Origin: Lithospermum erythrorhizon
Lineage: Eukaryota; Streptophyta; Magnoliopsida; Boraginales; Boraginaceae
Length of the DNA stretch: 64,000 nt
Reading direction: 5' to 3'
NCBI GenBank assembly: GCA_019722365.1
Contig: JADFUC010001736.1
Location: 186,001 to 250,000, forward strand
Shown here piece after piece: positions 23,506 through 37,500 of this stretch. Positions within the stretch are counted from its first letter, which is position 1, and each line of letters starts with the position of its first letter. The translations under genes were made by a program, and so were the position numbers. The notes beneath the pieces are model-generated. The model was given only the letters and a program-made list of their open reading frames with translations. It was not told where the DNA came from and ran no database searches.

Positions 23506-23812
23506 AAAAATCATGTGAATACATTTAAGTGGTAAGAGCGACTAGATAAGTACTCAATATAAGGCATATCTGGCAATAAAATAATTTCAAGATTTATAGT
23601 AGCTGCCTAGTTCATGGTGGTTTTCCAATCACCATTAGTTGGATTATTACAAGGATAAACAGCAATAATTTACCATTCGATTAAAGTCGCCTTCATGAAC
23701 ACAACTCGACAATGATAAATCACTCTCTTAGTTATTTCCACCCAACTTGAAAAATATATCAGCAGGAACACAGGTCGGCGCACCTTTATTGTGATTCATA
23801 AAAAACCATTGC
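23506..23812. other. Spacer and presumed 3' UTR of the complex I gene
   Basis: Non-coding. A minus-strand AATAAA sits at 23785-23790, only 23 bases past the stop of the complex I gene, which is short for a plant 3' UTR, so another signal may be used. Confidence 0.4.
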
Positions 23813-26800
23813 TCATTTCTTCAACAAAGCACTACATTGTGCCATGATCTTTGATGCCCTGGTGATTGCATCTGTCATGTAAAAATTCTCTACAGTAACT
23901 CCAAACGGCTCTGGCTTTATCTTCTGGCTGGACTCCGGCCTCAATGAATTCGAAAATGTAGCTGGTACCCTCTCATCTACTTCCAACAGATTTGGGGCCA
24001 CAGTCCTTATTCGTGAGCGAATACCACTCAAACTATCATATGGAAGCTGAATTCCTGCTACTTCTGATAGTGCTCTGATTATCTTCCAATCGTCTCTTGC
24101 ATCACCAACTATTGGAACGGCTGGTAGTGTGGTCTGTGCACAACCTTCTGTATTTGCATATGTTCCTTCTTTCTCCGTGAATGCAGAAGCTGGGAGTATT
24201 ACATTTGCACGGTATACACTTCGGTCACCATGATGACCTTGGTAAACCACAAAAGCATCATTCGGGAGTTTCTCCAAGCTCACATCATCAGCTCCCATCA
24301 GATATATAAATTTAGCAGATTCAATACTTCTGTCAGATTCAGGCACAAGACCCAGGTCAAGTGCAGCAGCTTGGGCAGCATTAATCAGCAATGTATTGAG
24401 CCCGTTCCAATCAGGTCTGACAACATTATGCTTTTTGGCAATAGCATTGACAACTGTAAAGATAGCATCTTTATCCATCCTCTCGAAAATACCAGCACCA
24501 AGGATGATTACTGGGTTCTTTGCATTAGCAAGAGTTGCACTAAATGGATGTCGACCCTCAGCAATCTCAACCAGTGTTTGTGGACTAGTACCAAGATTCT
24601 GATGATCGTAGTTGAAATCAGTAGGAGGGCCAATGTAACCTACCTTAGCATGAGTTGCTCTCACAGTTTTCCGAATTCTGGCATTGACCATTGCAGCCTC
24701 AACTCTTGGCTGCCCATGAAGAAATATACTGTCGTTAGAAACAGGAAAATATGTAGCACCCACACACTTGAATGAAAGATGGTGAAAAGCTCATTTCTCT
24801 AAAGTAAAATAACCAGGCAACCCTTAAAAATGGGACAAGCACATTAACTATTCATTGAAGGAAAGCTGGAGAAACTATGCAGAGTCTATCCCAGTTCGAC
24901 AGAGGAGATAAATCACACGACTTGTGTTTCAACTTTCAACAGTTTCAATCTTTTTTATTTGGAGCAAGTCAGAATAGAATGCACCAAATGAGACCAAGCG
25001 AAGAAACAAGATGAGTTGGCTATTTAGACAAATTCATTTAAAAGGTAACTCCTCATTGCTTTCCATCCCATTTATAGACATCACATAAATTCGAACAAAC
25101 AAGGGGAGGAGGTAACTAACTTCTAAAATTACCATCATGGTACCAACTACCAACACCACATCAATCACCTATACGTTCTTATTAACATCATTCTTAACGT
25201 TATGGTTCTTATGCAGCTCCACGCATATTTTGGATCACACATGAATTACGAAGGAAGGAATGAACAAGCATAAACACATAGCTGTATGAACTGAATAGGT
25301 TCATTCCAATTATATATGGACATCAAAGTGATCAAACAACTCAAAAATTAACAATTTCATCATGAGAGACGTACCTGTGTTCCAACAAGGAGGAAAGCAT
25401 CTGCCTGCTCCAAGCCACTAATGCTAGTGTTCATAATATAACCAGAACGAAGGTCTGCATTTGGGTTTGGGCCATTTCCTTCACACCAAATGTTATTTGA
25501 TCCCATTTTATTTAAGAAATCCTTGAGCACAATCATCGATTCTGCATCAGACAATTTGCCAGCAACTCCAACAATTTCTTCTGGCTTGACTTGGTTGACC
25601 ACCTCAGCTACTATAGCTAAAGCATCACGCCAGCTTACTGTCTTGAAGCGTCCATCTGGGCCTCTAATCATAGGGTCATTCAATCTTTGTCTCTTCAGGC
25701 CATCATAGAAGAAACGAGTCTTGTCCGATATCCATTCCTCATTAATATCCTGCAGAAATATACAGTTGTAATATACTTCAGAGTCTGACTTCAACAACCT
25801 AACTTAGAAATTGAGTACTTCATGTATTCAGACTCACTATCTTACTCATCAATACTGCTGACAGCTGAAGAGTCATCTAAGTTCTATAGGATAGCTCAAT
25901 AATAATAATAACATACATAGTAATTCCCACAAGAAAAAAGAAATGGGAACTTGAGACCCTTTATAAAGTACATACATCATTGCATCAATTGAACATTATT
26001 ATAGAAACAGAACAATACAGCTCTATATTTAGGGTTCAAAAGATGAACATATATACAACCATGCTCATCATTCCACAGTAAATGAAGACACAATACTTTT
26101 AAAAATCTGTTAACGGGGAAACTATGAGAACTAAAAGTTTCACATACACAGCTCAAATTCACTAAAGAGTTGTTTGGGTATCTACATGCATGTGGTTTCA
26201 AATAGATCAAATCATTTAGTAAGTCTAATGTCTAAACTGCAAAGTAAACATTTAGATTTTAGAAGCATCAGGATTTTAAAAAATATCCTTCTATTAAAAT
26301 TTATCCATCAAACCAAAAACTTGAGTTCATTGTCCAAAAGCTTCCCAGCATTATAGGTGTCTCCACCATGTTACAACATTTTCTGTTTCAATTTGTGTTC
26401 ATAATATGCTGTTAATCTGAACTCCATGGTTAACTGAACGCATCAAACATAACGCAAGGTCCGAAAAGTACATCTAACATCCAGGATATAAAAAACCATT
26501 ATTACTCTTTAAAGTAAATTTAACAAAGAAATGTCACATTAAATATTTCCTATCATATAAAGGAAGTCTTTATCTAACTCAAACTCAAGTAGTCGACTTA
26601 AGCACCTCAACTAACAAAGAAAAAAAGGAGTGTATTAAAGAAATTTGGGAAGGGAAGTAATAACTACCTCATTCAACCTTGGCAAAACACGCATGACCTC
26701 TGGACCTCTACTATCAATTCGAATATTTGAACCTACAGCATCTGTAACGTCAATGGTTTCTGTTCCCTTCAATTCCCAATTTCGGGCTTTGAAAGCAAAA

Positions 26801-29571
26801 GGTTTTGATGTGAGGGCCCCTACTGGGCAGATATCTATAACATTGCCTGAAAGTTCACTTGTCATAAGCTTCTCAACGTAAGTACCAATTTCTTCCCCAC
26901 TACCACGTCCTAACATGCCCAGATCTTGAACACCAGCAATTTCGGAAGCAAATCTAACACATCTGCCAGGCAAAACTGTCGACGTGAGAAGAAGTGGGTA
27001 AAAAGATAAAACCATATACCGCCCATTAAGATTGTTTAAGAGTACACAACAGTGTAAGTATGTAATTAAATGGAAACAAAGAAATGCTAAAATGAGCTAA
27101 GCAAGTAAATAAAGAGGCAGTATTGGAATATACAATAAATTGATACCTTGAACATCAAGATCAAAACAACAAAATGTAGTATCACAAAACTAAAAAAGGG
27201 CCCAGTTTTAATAAAGTTACTGTCACAAATAACGAATAGGGTATAAGAATAACGGGAATGGAGTTAGAAAAAATACAGGTGACACATAAAGATATTTCAA
27301 GTAATCAAAGTGGACCTTTGTAGTACCTTGTACATTGAATGCACCGAGTCATCACAGTCTTCACCAGAGGACCCAAATTCTTATCTACTACAGATCTCTT
27401 CATCTCAGTAAAACGCCCACGATCAGAACCGAAAGCCATCGACTGATCCTGCAGATCACATTCTCCCCCTTGATCACAAATTGGGCAATCTAATGGATGG
27501 TTCATCAGCAAAAACTCCATAACCCCTTCTCGTGCCTTCTTCGCTATAGGTGTGTCCGTCTTTATCTTCATTCCTAAACGAGAATTATAGATGCTTTTTA
27601 ACAGAAGTACAAATAAGAAAAAGGCGAAGTAGAAAAGGAGCAACAAAAACTCCACAAAAAGCATCCAACAGATGTAAGCTGAGGAATACAAACAAGAAAG
27701 CCTGAAGAAATCTCCAAAATATAAAAAATCTTAATTTACTTTTAAAAAGCAAATTAAGTCAAAATTGTAATCTCACAACAATGTTCATTTAACCTTCAAT
27801 TCCAACTCGAAAATCTTTCACTTTACAAAAATATAACCTTCCAGTCAAACATTCCTAACAGACATTTCACCAAAACATCCTTCACAGTTCACACCCCTAC
27901 ATTATATTCACTAGGAAGTACCACCGTCAATCATATCAAAATTGCATTGCATCGTATTCGACTAAAATTAGACATCATCTCGCATAACATCTTCCAAAAT
28001 AAAAATCAAAACTTTATCAATCAGGAATAAGCTCATCCAATACTTCATAAATACAAACAAGATACACCATTTTCAACCAAAAATCGACTCCAGATCAGCC
28101 TAACCCACAAAAGACTAAACGTCACCAATTTTATCCACACAAATGAGTACATCACGATTACAGAGACATTGTTCACACAATCCATTTTACTACATCCACA
28201 AAAGATTTGACGTCACCAATTTTATCCACACAAATCAATACATCACGATTACAGAGATATTGTTCACACAATCCATTTTACTACCTCCATCCCTACAACA
28301 TCGTCTAGTTTGTTTTCAATGGTCAAATTTCACAATCTTTGCGTCCTTAATTGGCACACACAACTACTATCACAATCAAAATCATCATCTTAATAGTAAA
28401 GTAAGTTAAAAATACTAGTATCTTTTAATATGGTTTTCACCAAATATTACATACACATAAAAAAACATTGAGTTCAAATCTAAAAAGTCAACCATCAAAA
28501 TGCAAAACAAGACAATCAATACATAAAGAAAATAGAGACATTGTTCACACAATTAATTTCAAATAACTCCATCCCTACAAGATCATCTAGTTCGAAGATT
28601 TCCACCAAATATTAAACAAACCAAACCGAACCAAGTCAAGCCTTATCCCACTAAGTGAGATCCGCTATATGAATACAATATCTCCAAACTCCCCATTCAT
28701 CAATTCTGTTAACCCCATCAACTCTACATCCTAATATTACACAATACCAAAAATTCAATATCTAAAAATTCAACCATCAAAATTCGAAACTATACAATCT
28801 TCATCATAAAAATAAAAACTTTATCAATTTAGTACAACAATTCAACCATCAAGATATTTGAAACTATACAATCTTCATCATAAAAATCAAAACTTTATCA
28901 ATTTAGTACAACAACTCAACCATCAAGATCCAAAACAGGACAATCATTTTGGAACAAACATATTAAAACCCACCAGGTAAAGCAGGCATGGCGCAAAAAG
29001 CAACAGGTTTAGGAGACCATTTCGCTTTAAACTACAACCAATTGATCTAATTCCACCAAATATAACACAAATCATACAAAAAACTCAAAAATCCAAAAAA
29101 GTCAACCATACAAAATTTAAAACTGGACAACCATTTTGGGACAAATTATTAAATACCCACCAGGTAAAGCAGGCATAGCACAAGAAGCCACAGGCTTAGG
29201 CGATTTCTCGACCTCCACAAGACACATTCGACAATTCCCGGCGATCGAAAGGCGATCATGGTAACAAAACCTGGGGATATCCACCCCAGCCACCTCACAC
29301 GCTTGAAGCACAGTGAACCCCTTTGGGATTTTCACTGCAAACCCATCTACGAACACCTCGATGGCGTCCTCTGGAGTCGGGAAGTGGACTCTTGCTCCGG
29401 CTACTGGGTGGCGATGCGGCGGCGGAGGTGGTGGTGGTGGTGCGGAGGTGGCGGGTTCGGGGGTGTGAGGTCCAGTGGGCGGAACCCCATCGGGCGGAGG
29501 AAGATTTGGGTGGCGCGTGAGGGGATTCTTGAGAGGCGGAGGGCGCGTGAGGCGAGGAGGGATAACCCCAT
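23813..29571 (-). CDS. EMB1467: Mitochondrial complex I 75-kDa Fe-S subunit (NDUFS1), 5 exons, leader frame broken
   Basis: The 75-kDa subunit carries the N1b, N4 and N5 iron-sulfur clusters in the NADH-oxidising arm of complex I. Exons on the minus strand: 29571-29161, 27573-27327, 26962-26668, 25749-25375, 24709-23813. In order they hold a 2Fe-2S ferredoxin domain ([16 protein letters not shown]), the His-Cys cluster motif ([18 protein letters not shown]), CIQCTRC across the exon 2/3 junction, and a molybdopterin-oxidoreductase-like domain to the stop. Splice phases are consistent and the length is about 741 residues against 748 in Arabidopsis. The oddity is exon 1: the ATG at 29571 opens a typical mitochondrial leader ([15 protein letters not shown]), but that frame hits TAG before the ferredoxin domain. 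One extra base is needed, most simply in the G5 run at 29459-29463. This is either a sequence error or a real lesion. Arabidopsis orthologue: At5g37510. Confidence 0.93.
28119..28296 (-). repeat. 91-bp tandem repeat in intron 1 of the complex I gene
   Basis: GTCACCAATTTTATCCACAC begins at 28121 and again at 28212, followed in both by the same CATCACGATTACAGAGA and TTGTTCACACAATCCATTTT segments. A third, diverged piece recurs near 28530. Confidence 0.85.
28771..28970 (-). repeat. 72-74-bp tandem repeat, about 2.7 copies, intron 1 of the complex I gene
   Basis: Units start with CAACCATCAA at 28771, 28843 and 28917 and share AAACTATACAATCTTCATCA. The third unit runs into the duplicated exon edge at 28974. 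Confidence 0.85.
28974..29019 (-). pseudogene. Duplicated 3' edge of complex I exon 1 lying inside intron 1
   Basis: On the minus strand this reads [15 protein letters not shown] followed by GTGGGT, a near copy of the true end of exon 1 (29161-29207, [15 protein letters not shown], then GTGGGT). The flanking intron sequence is also similar (GGACAA...CATTTTGG). It is a local duplication that includes the 5' splice site, leaving a decoy donor about 187 bp downstream of the real one. Confidence 0.85.
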
Positions 29572-29710
29572 TGAGGAGAATTTGTGAGATTGGATTTTGA
29601 GGTGATCAAATGGTGTGAGAGACTAGGGGCTTGGGTATTGTTGGAGTATGATTAGTGGAGTCAATCGGAGTTGGAAATTATTTGCAGGCTGTTGTGTTGG
29701 GTATGCTACA

Positions 29711-30140
29711 GGCTTAGTCGAGTCGAATTCGAATTGGAGAAATTGCATTTCGATTTGGTGATTATTTACATTGAGGTGAGTTGAGCCTAGTTAGTCATCA
29801 CTTAATTTTTCCAACTAGAGTCAAGTCCGAGCTGGCTAAGTTTGGCTAGTACTTTTTGAACTCCAAATTCTATCTCAATTGATTCTAAATAAAACTGAAC
29901 TCTTGTTCAGAACCTTAATTTTATGTTTGATGGAGTATGCTATAGCGGTTAATGAATCGCGTCGAAACCAATTGGCGGAATTTTAGTTCAAATTGTTGAC
30001 TATTTGAAGCAAGCCGAGGTAGCCGCTCCGTTAATTTTTCGAGTTGGAGTCGAGCCCCGAGCTGGCTAATTTGAATAAGTACTTTTCAAATTCCAAATAT
30101 CATCTCCATGAATTCTAGACAAAATCTAATTTACTAAATA
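29711..30140 (+). repeat. Diverged tandem duplication, about 240-bp period
   Basis: 29711-29905 and 29950-30140 share the same order of landmarks: GAGTCGAATT / GCGTCGAAAC, TTTTTC(C/G)A(A/G)(C/T)T, GAGCTGGCTAA, AGTACTTTT, AACTCCAAAT / AATTCCAAAT. Identity is moderate, so the duplication is old. Confidence 0.6.
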
Positions 30141-30374
30141 AAAAGTGAATAAAATAAAATTGATTTGATATAAAACATATTCAATATAAATTCAACATGA
30201 AAAATTAAAAACCATCTGTTTGCATACATCATATTTAAACCTCATAAGAAAATCAAATCAAGAAAATTAAATATTAAAATAAATAACACATAATAAAAAG
30301 TTTTTAAAACTTTTGTGAAAAAAAATATATGTAAATTTCATAAATTGTTAATATTATATTAGTTTTTATTAATA

Positions 30375-31000
30375 CTAGTAAAAGGTGGCGTGTGATCTTG
30401 TAATCTGTCGATTGATACATTTTTTATGTTAAAATTCGAAATCGTTAAGCGTGTAAAACTTACCTCCTTGAATTTTTTTCTAATTAATATTTTATTTTTG
30501 AAGGAATACTTTGATCACGAATAACTCTTTAAATATAATATAAAAAATTACATAAATCTATGTCAGCCAGAATCTTATCTGCGGCCCAGCGTATCGTAGA
30601 AGATCTGAATATTCTTTGCCGTTTGATGTACTCACATTGATACAACGTGAATTGATCGTGATATAGTATCATCGAATTATTTACTTATGTCGGTTAAATT
30701 GGGTATGATTTAAAAACATAATTTAAATTTTTTTGTAGATCCCAATATATAAAATTCCTTATATGTAGAGTAAATAATAATAATAATTCTACCTGAAATA
30801 TGGTTATTTAACTAATACTTATTATAATAATAATAACAATAATTCTACATATAAATATTAATAATAATAATAATTCTACACAAAATATATGATTATTTAA
30901 TTAATACATATTATAATAATAACTTGATAGTTCTACATAAAATATAGTATTATTTAACAAGCATCCAATTATTAAAGATTAAAATGACATATGTTGAAAA
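30375..31000 (+). repeat. Dispersed repeat R2, copy 1
   Basis: Starts near AGTAAAAGGTGGCGTGTGAT. It shares with 56885-58060 the blocks AAAACTTAC(C/A)(T/C)CCTT, TTAATATTTTATTTTTGAAG, TACTTTGAT and the later AATAATTCTACACAAAA(T/C)ATATGATTATTTAA segment. The start resembles Helitron 5' ends (AAAAGG followed by GGCG), but I find no convincing CTRR hairpin end, so the class is open. Confidence 0.6.
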
Positions 31001-34000
31001 ATCGTATTGATGAAAAAGAGTAATAAATTAATATTACCTATATATGAGACATATAATATACATATATATAATATAATATAATATATATGTATATAATATA
31101 AAATCTTCAATTATTTAAATAATATATTGATGCGTCCCAATCTTTTATTCATATATTGTTCAATCTTATATAAATATCTACGTATTACATCGCGTATCGT
31201 TGAAGAATATTCAACATTAAATAACAATTTTTCATCATATAATTAAAATAACTAGAATCTGAAATATTATTACTTTGTAATGTATGAATATTTCTCTTTT
31301 AATAAGATATTATTTGACAAAACAACATATATATTAATGAATCTTATGTTTATTATCAATTTCTTATATAATCTTAAATAAGCTACCATGATTTAAATAG
31401 AGATCATTTCAAGCTATTTCTTGAAGGATAATATATCAAATAAAAGATAATATATTAAATATCTAGAGATCTAAGTTATCTATCGATATCTTGAAATAAT
31501 TTTTAATTAGAAATATGTTTATTATTTGAAGGATAATATATTGTGAATCTTATGATTTTATTTATATATTATTTGGAAGCTAAATAACTTGATTTATTAT
31601 AAATACGTATATTAACAAATAAATGAAACTTGGCATGTAGTTTTTAAAGGCACAGCTGATACTACTTATAAAGATTACAGGTTGAATTATTCTTATCGCG
31701 ATTTATTTTTTGTCTTGGCGCAACGTCCCAAAATTTGAAACGTCGGCCCGTCCGTCCCATTTGTTAGCGGGCCGGGGCCATTCGATGATGTGTGGGCCGG
31801 GGGGCCGAACTCGAACGGGTTTGTGGGCTGGGCAGCGGACGGCTGCAGAGGCCCAATTCATAGGCACGTGTCACAGAGGCAGTAGTCTTATCTGTATAAT
31901 AATTAATTAAATTGTCGGCGCAAGCTATGTTCGGTTGACTGGGTCGTTACATCAACTTTCCTAAAAATCTTAATTTTTAGGAGAGCTGAAAAAATATATT
32001 AATTTTTTTATTTTTTGATTGTATCATTATTTTGAAACTTGGGGATCGATGCGCGTGTTTTGGAAGCAGTAATAAATGGCTCACAAAAGGCTATTATAAG
32101 TGAAAAAAGTAAATGAACAAAATAATATTTTAAAATTCTAGCTCTCTAAAATAATTTAATGCAAAAATTTAAATACGCTCCAATTTATTCGATTCTAAAT
32201 TTTTTTCATTCGCCTGACTTTTATTTTAGGTAATGAAAATTTTGAAATACTCAATTTTCATATTTTAGGTGAATAATAAGGAAGTTTCTATACATATATA
32301 AAAATTTAAGTCCTAAAATAAGAAAAATGATGATTGAGAGTGTATTTTAGAGAAAATTTTAGGAGAGAGTTGATCTTAGCGTCTTTCCTAACAAACTAAT
32401 ATTTATATAGGTTTTAGAGAGGAGGCTGAATCTGTGGCCTCTTTGGATATATCATGATTTCACTCTTCAGAGTGATGTAGGGTTTGTAGCGGCGGACTCC
32501 CCAGCGTTTTAGTATTTATGTCAATTGTGTGACAAATTGGGAAGATATATGAAGTATATTTCTTAAGAAAAATAATCCCTAGTTGTTGGATTGAACATTA
32601 AATGACACAATAATATATTTTTTATTTTTCCGCCCAAAGTTTTCAAATAGATGAAATCAAATACCGTAGATCTTTGAAGATTTCTTTATTTTTCGTGTGT
32701 TGAAAGTCCATTTTTTCCCTTTGACGACACGTCTGTTAGGTTCTAGACCTAAAATGTATGTTTTTAAATAGAAGTTTTTTTTAATCTTTTGGAAACACAA
32801 CAATTCAAGACGCTACTCGATCAACATATAAGAAAACGTAACAAATGAGCATTGTCACGTTTTTGTATCCACTTATCATAAAACAAAACATGTATTTATT
32901 TTTATTTTTAAAAACAAAAACAATAAATAGGCAAGTTCATCATGACCGTAAGTTATTATTAGACCTTTAACCAAGCATGAACTGAGACAACTTAAAGCTT
33001 CGACAATGTTCGATTCTAAAGACCGACTCGTGAAAATGGATTCAAATGTTACTTTTAACCTCCACAAATTTCAAGGTAAAGGCTCAATTTGATTTTATAT
33101 GTATTAAATTAATAGTATATATTATTATTATTATTATTATTATTATGTCCAAGTATATAACAAACTTTTGTAAGACAAATTCTTAAATCGAGTGGAGTCA
33201 AATGGAATAGTCGTTGTTTTATAGATCACGTTGAATGCAGAAAATATATAAATAATCAGCCGAATATCTAAATTTCAATCTAGTTCAACACTGCTTACTT
33301 CAAATCCTAGTCAATGTTAATAATAGTACACGGTAAGTAGGTAACGCTGCATTAAAACAGTATAACATAAAAGAAACATGATTTTCAAGAAGAATATAAG
33401 ACCACCTATTAGATTGTGTTGAAAAATATTAAGCATGTTGAAAATTTTTTTGTAGTGTAATGGGGTTGTTGAATAATTTAAAGTGATGTGGATTAAAATT
33501 GGGGAATAAAATTAATTTGTTGAATGCTGCAGTGGAAGCGGGACACGTCTTGGCGTCGGACCAGCGTCATCACGCTGAGGAGGACAAAGCGCGTGGATAC
33601 CGGCGGAGGGTGAGGAGAGAGAGAATGTGTGTGTCGCGTTTGATTGAAATTTGGTTTGATTTTACGATTTTTATCATCTCGATTATTTCGGATCCAATTT
33701 GATATCAATTCTTTTTTTTTAATTTTTTTACAAGAGTGCATCATTTTTTTTTACATAAATAGAGGCCTTTCACCATTCAATTTGGACGCTTAAAAAAATC
33801 ATCACCTTTTTCAAGCACCTTATGGGCGAAGTTTGGAATGTTTAGAGTGATTAAATATTTTTTAAGAGTCTTATTATATTCTTTAATAGTCACGGTGTAG
33901 TGTGGATCGATTCTACGTTGTGCGTGTGGTTATTTGTATTTTAAATTAATTGTGCAGCGTGATTTCTTTATTGTCCCCACGTTTAATTTATTGTAAGCAT

Positions 34001-34504
34001 AACTGTTTTTAATAGTTATTATTTTCAATTCTTGTGTTTCTTTATTTTTATAAAAATTAATTAAAATATGAGATTGAAATTATTTAAATAAATATTTATA
34101 TAATTTTTGTTTTAAAAAATCAAAAATAATTTATTCTGCGATGTTAATTATTCTTATTTAATTAAATGATAATTTTTATAATTATTTAATCATAAAATAC
34201 AAAATATATAAGTAAATAAGGAGAATATTAGATAAAAGTGGTAAGGGTAGGGTGTTGAATTTTATTAAGCAATAGCGGAATTATGAGTAATGTAAAATTT
34301 GAGTGGGTGTTGGCAGATTATTATGTGGAAGAGAAGATGATGTAGGAGTGTTTAGGTGAAAAGAGGGTGTTGAATAAATTAACGATTGTAGATAGCTGTA
34401 TAGCTTCGCAGACGTGGACAAACTAGTAGCACATTTTCAAAATCTCAACTTGATTTTTCTGCCACGTAGTATGTAGGACAAGGGGAAAATAACAATGTCA
34501 CCAA

Positions 34505-34510
34505 TATATA
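34505..34510 (+). promoter_or_regulatory. Putative TATA box of the PLP enzyme gene
   Basis: TATATA lies 80-85 bases before the ATG at 34590, which would give a 5' UTR of about 50 nt. Motif and spacing only. Confidence 0.45.
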
Positions 34511-34589
34511 ATCCCACCTATTTATTTCCATTTGCCGAAATAATTGAGCAACAATATAATCATACAGCTACATACGAACGAATACCATA

Positions 34590-37500
34590 ATGATGAGAGA
34601 TAATAACATACATGCTATTAGTCGTCAAAATAGATTGTATACTCGTACTACATCCAGCAAAATTTCAAGAAATGATGTTGATGATCCCCAATTTAAGAAA
34701 TTATCATGGTTGCGTTCTCAAATTATTGGCCAAAATGTAGATTTCATTTCTCCATTTGGGAAACGTATTCTTACCTATGCTGACCATACTGCCTCCGGGA
34801 GATCCCTATACTATATTGAAGATTATATCATCAATAATGTTCTTCCTTTTTATGGTAAGTAAAGTACTACTTCGTTTTTTTTTCAATTACTATAATAATT
34901 GCTAGTATTATATGTCGTCTCCTTTTATTTGTGCCCATTTATTAGTATGTTTTATGTTTTGATTACGTCCCCTTTTTTGCTCATTTGTTATGTTATTTTA
35001 TGTTTTGATTGATGGTTCATCATGCATAGTATTGTAAACATCATCTGTAGATTTGATGAAATATAGTGATTTACAAAGAGGAGTAGAGGTTATTCCCAAG
35101 AATTCATTGTGATCCATCCCTTCGGCCGTTGTTTATTTTAATTGTTACTATTTTGGCAAACAAATCATGATTGCCATATTTTCTCATGTGCAGGAAATAC
35201 TCACACGTCCGATAGCTACGTAGGCTATCGGACAACAAAAGTGGTAAACAAAGCAAGCAGCTATATAAAGAAATGCCTAGGCGGAGGAGAAGATGATGCT
35301 CTACTATTTTGTGGATCAGGAACAACATCAGCAATCAAGAAACTCCAAGAAATTATGGGAATTACCGTTCCATCAATTATGAGAAAAAGGATCATAAAAT
35401 GCTTAGGAAAAGAAGAGAGATGGGTAGTTTTTGTGGGTCCTTTTGAGCATCATTCAAACATATTATCATGGAGAGAGAGCCTAGCAGAGGTGGTGGAGAT
35501 TGGCTTAAATGAAGATGGTCTATTGGATATGGAAGCTTTGGAAAAGAAATTAGAGTTTTATAGATCAAGGGGGAGTAATAAGCGTCCTATATTAGGCTCT
35601 TTCTCTGCTTGTAGTAATGTGACTGGGATTTGTTCTGATACAAGGGGTATAGCTCGTCTCTTTCACCAGTTTGGAGGCTTTGCATGTTTCGATTATGCAG
35701 CAAGGTAATGACTCTTTTTTATTTTATTTATGATATTGCTTGCCTAAGTATATATATATATATATCTCCTGCCTTGCATAGAGGTTTTTAGTTCCATTAT
35801 GTAACTTACGTTATTATATTTCTTTTTCATTGAATATTGTAGAATATATGATATACTTAGCTTCCTACATACATCTCATTGTGAGATTATATATATATTT
35901 TTTAAAGTGACTGTCTATTGAAATATGAAATAATAAATTATTCATATAATTTTTTTTGAGTTTTGTACAAATAATTATATCGTTAAATACTACAGACCAA
36001 ACACTTATATATGTTGAACACTCATGAAAATTAAACATTACTAGAACAAAATCATTTTACAATCAAAATACAGTTTTTTTATAGTAATTACTAATTAGTC
36101 GAATATCTAAGTTAAGTTGAGATTATTGATGTATTAATTTATTAATTGCATTTAAGGAACCAACTTGTAAAAATCAGTAGATCTTCAAAAGTTTGGAAAT
36201 GAATGAAGAACCCAAAAATAAGAATGAACACCAATTTTCGTAGTACTCAATATACTTATTATGTAGTAGTACTCTGTCTTGGCCCTTCATATATTTTTTA
36301 TATTGCTTGTGCCCACTTGGTTTACCACTTGTCCATATGGTATTAATATACCTTAAAAACTCTTTAAATTAATAAAATTTTCAAATTAATAAAATTTTTC
36401 GATCCCAACATTAATAAAAAAATTTAAATGAATATTCGATAAATTAATAAATTTTACTGATTCCGATATTATTAATTTTCGGACATTATTTTATAAATTT
36501 TTTAATTTAGTTTTAACGTTTGCTAGCGTCCATACAGTGGCCCGTATACGAAGATAGATATGAGATCGAGTGAAATTGATGGATATGATGCAATTTTCAT
36601 TAGTCCTCATAAGTTCATAGGAGGGCCAGGTTCACCTGGAATTCTTTTGGTAAATAAAGCTCTATATCGGCTGAAATCCTCACCTCCATCAACTTGTGGG
36701 GGAGGAACTGTGGCTTATGTCAACGGCTTCAATGCAAAGGTACGTATGTCATCGGTATGTAACATGGGCTATTTATGTGATGTTTAAATGTTTCTTGCCA
36801 ACAATTTCTGTATACTTCTAACATGTCTATATCCTACTATTAAATAAATCAGTTTCAAATATGAAATATACCCCGACTGTATTAGAGGCCGACTTGGCTT
36901 AATCAATCAATTTAAAATATTCGATTTTGATTTGATTATTTTTGTAAGCATCATAATATTCAGTGTATTGAATTTTATGATACTAATTTTACACTATAAA
37001 CACAATATTTAATTTATGTGTTGATATGGATGCGAGGTAGAATCGAATATTGCTTGGGACAAGGTAAGAGTAAAATTTAAAAAGCTAGGACGACTTTCAT
37101 GCATGTTAAAAGTTGTAGTAATTAAATCGTGTGAAGAGATTCTGATTCATTAAGTTTTGTTCATTAATGATTAATTAATCTTCCAGCTCCTGAGTATCTT
37201 AGATTTTATGTTATATTTTCTTTTTTCTTTTTGAGTACGTTTTACGTAATGCAGATTTTCTCGATAAAAATGGAACTAATGTCGATTATATAATCGTATT
37301 TTAACTTTTTTAAGTAATTTGTACTGACTTGTTTAGCAATTTTGATACACATTTAATTGATTGAATAAAATAATTTTGATACACTTTTTTTGAAATTTTT
37401 TGACATGCCAAATCTTAGAATGAGTACGTTTAAATAATGTGTATCGTGTTTCATTAAAGTTTGATCTGTCTGATAATTAATAACGTTAATAAATGTCGTA

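Larger units (their letters stand above)
29600..34504. other. Repeat-rich spacer between the complex I gene and the PLP enzyme gene
   Basis: About 4.9 kb with no convincing gene. It contains a diverged direct duplication (29711-30140), dispersed repeat R2 (30375-31000), very AT-rich DNA to 31.7 kb, a GC-rich island at 31.7-31.9 kb, an ATT microsatellite at about 33119-33147 and a GC-richer patch at 33520-33640. The short open frames in these GC islands have no recognisable domains. Confidence 0.5.

Noticed and set aside
29295..29609. 104-codon minus-strand frame overlapping complex I exon 1
   Set aside because: It is an out-of-frame reading of the Pro/Ser-rich leader region and begins with TTG. 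The homologous leader is in another frame.
33119..33147. ATT trinucleotide run
   Set aside because: Ordinary microsatellite.
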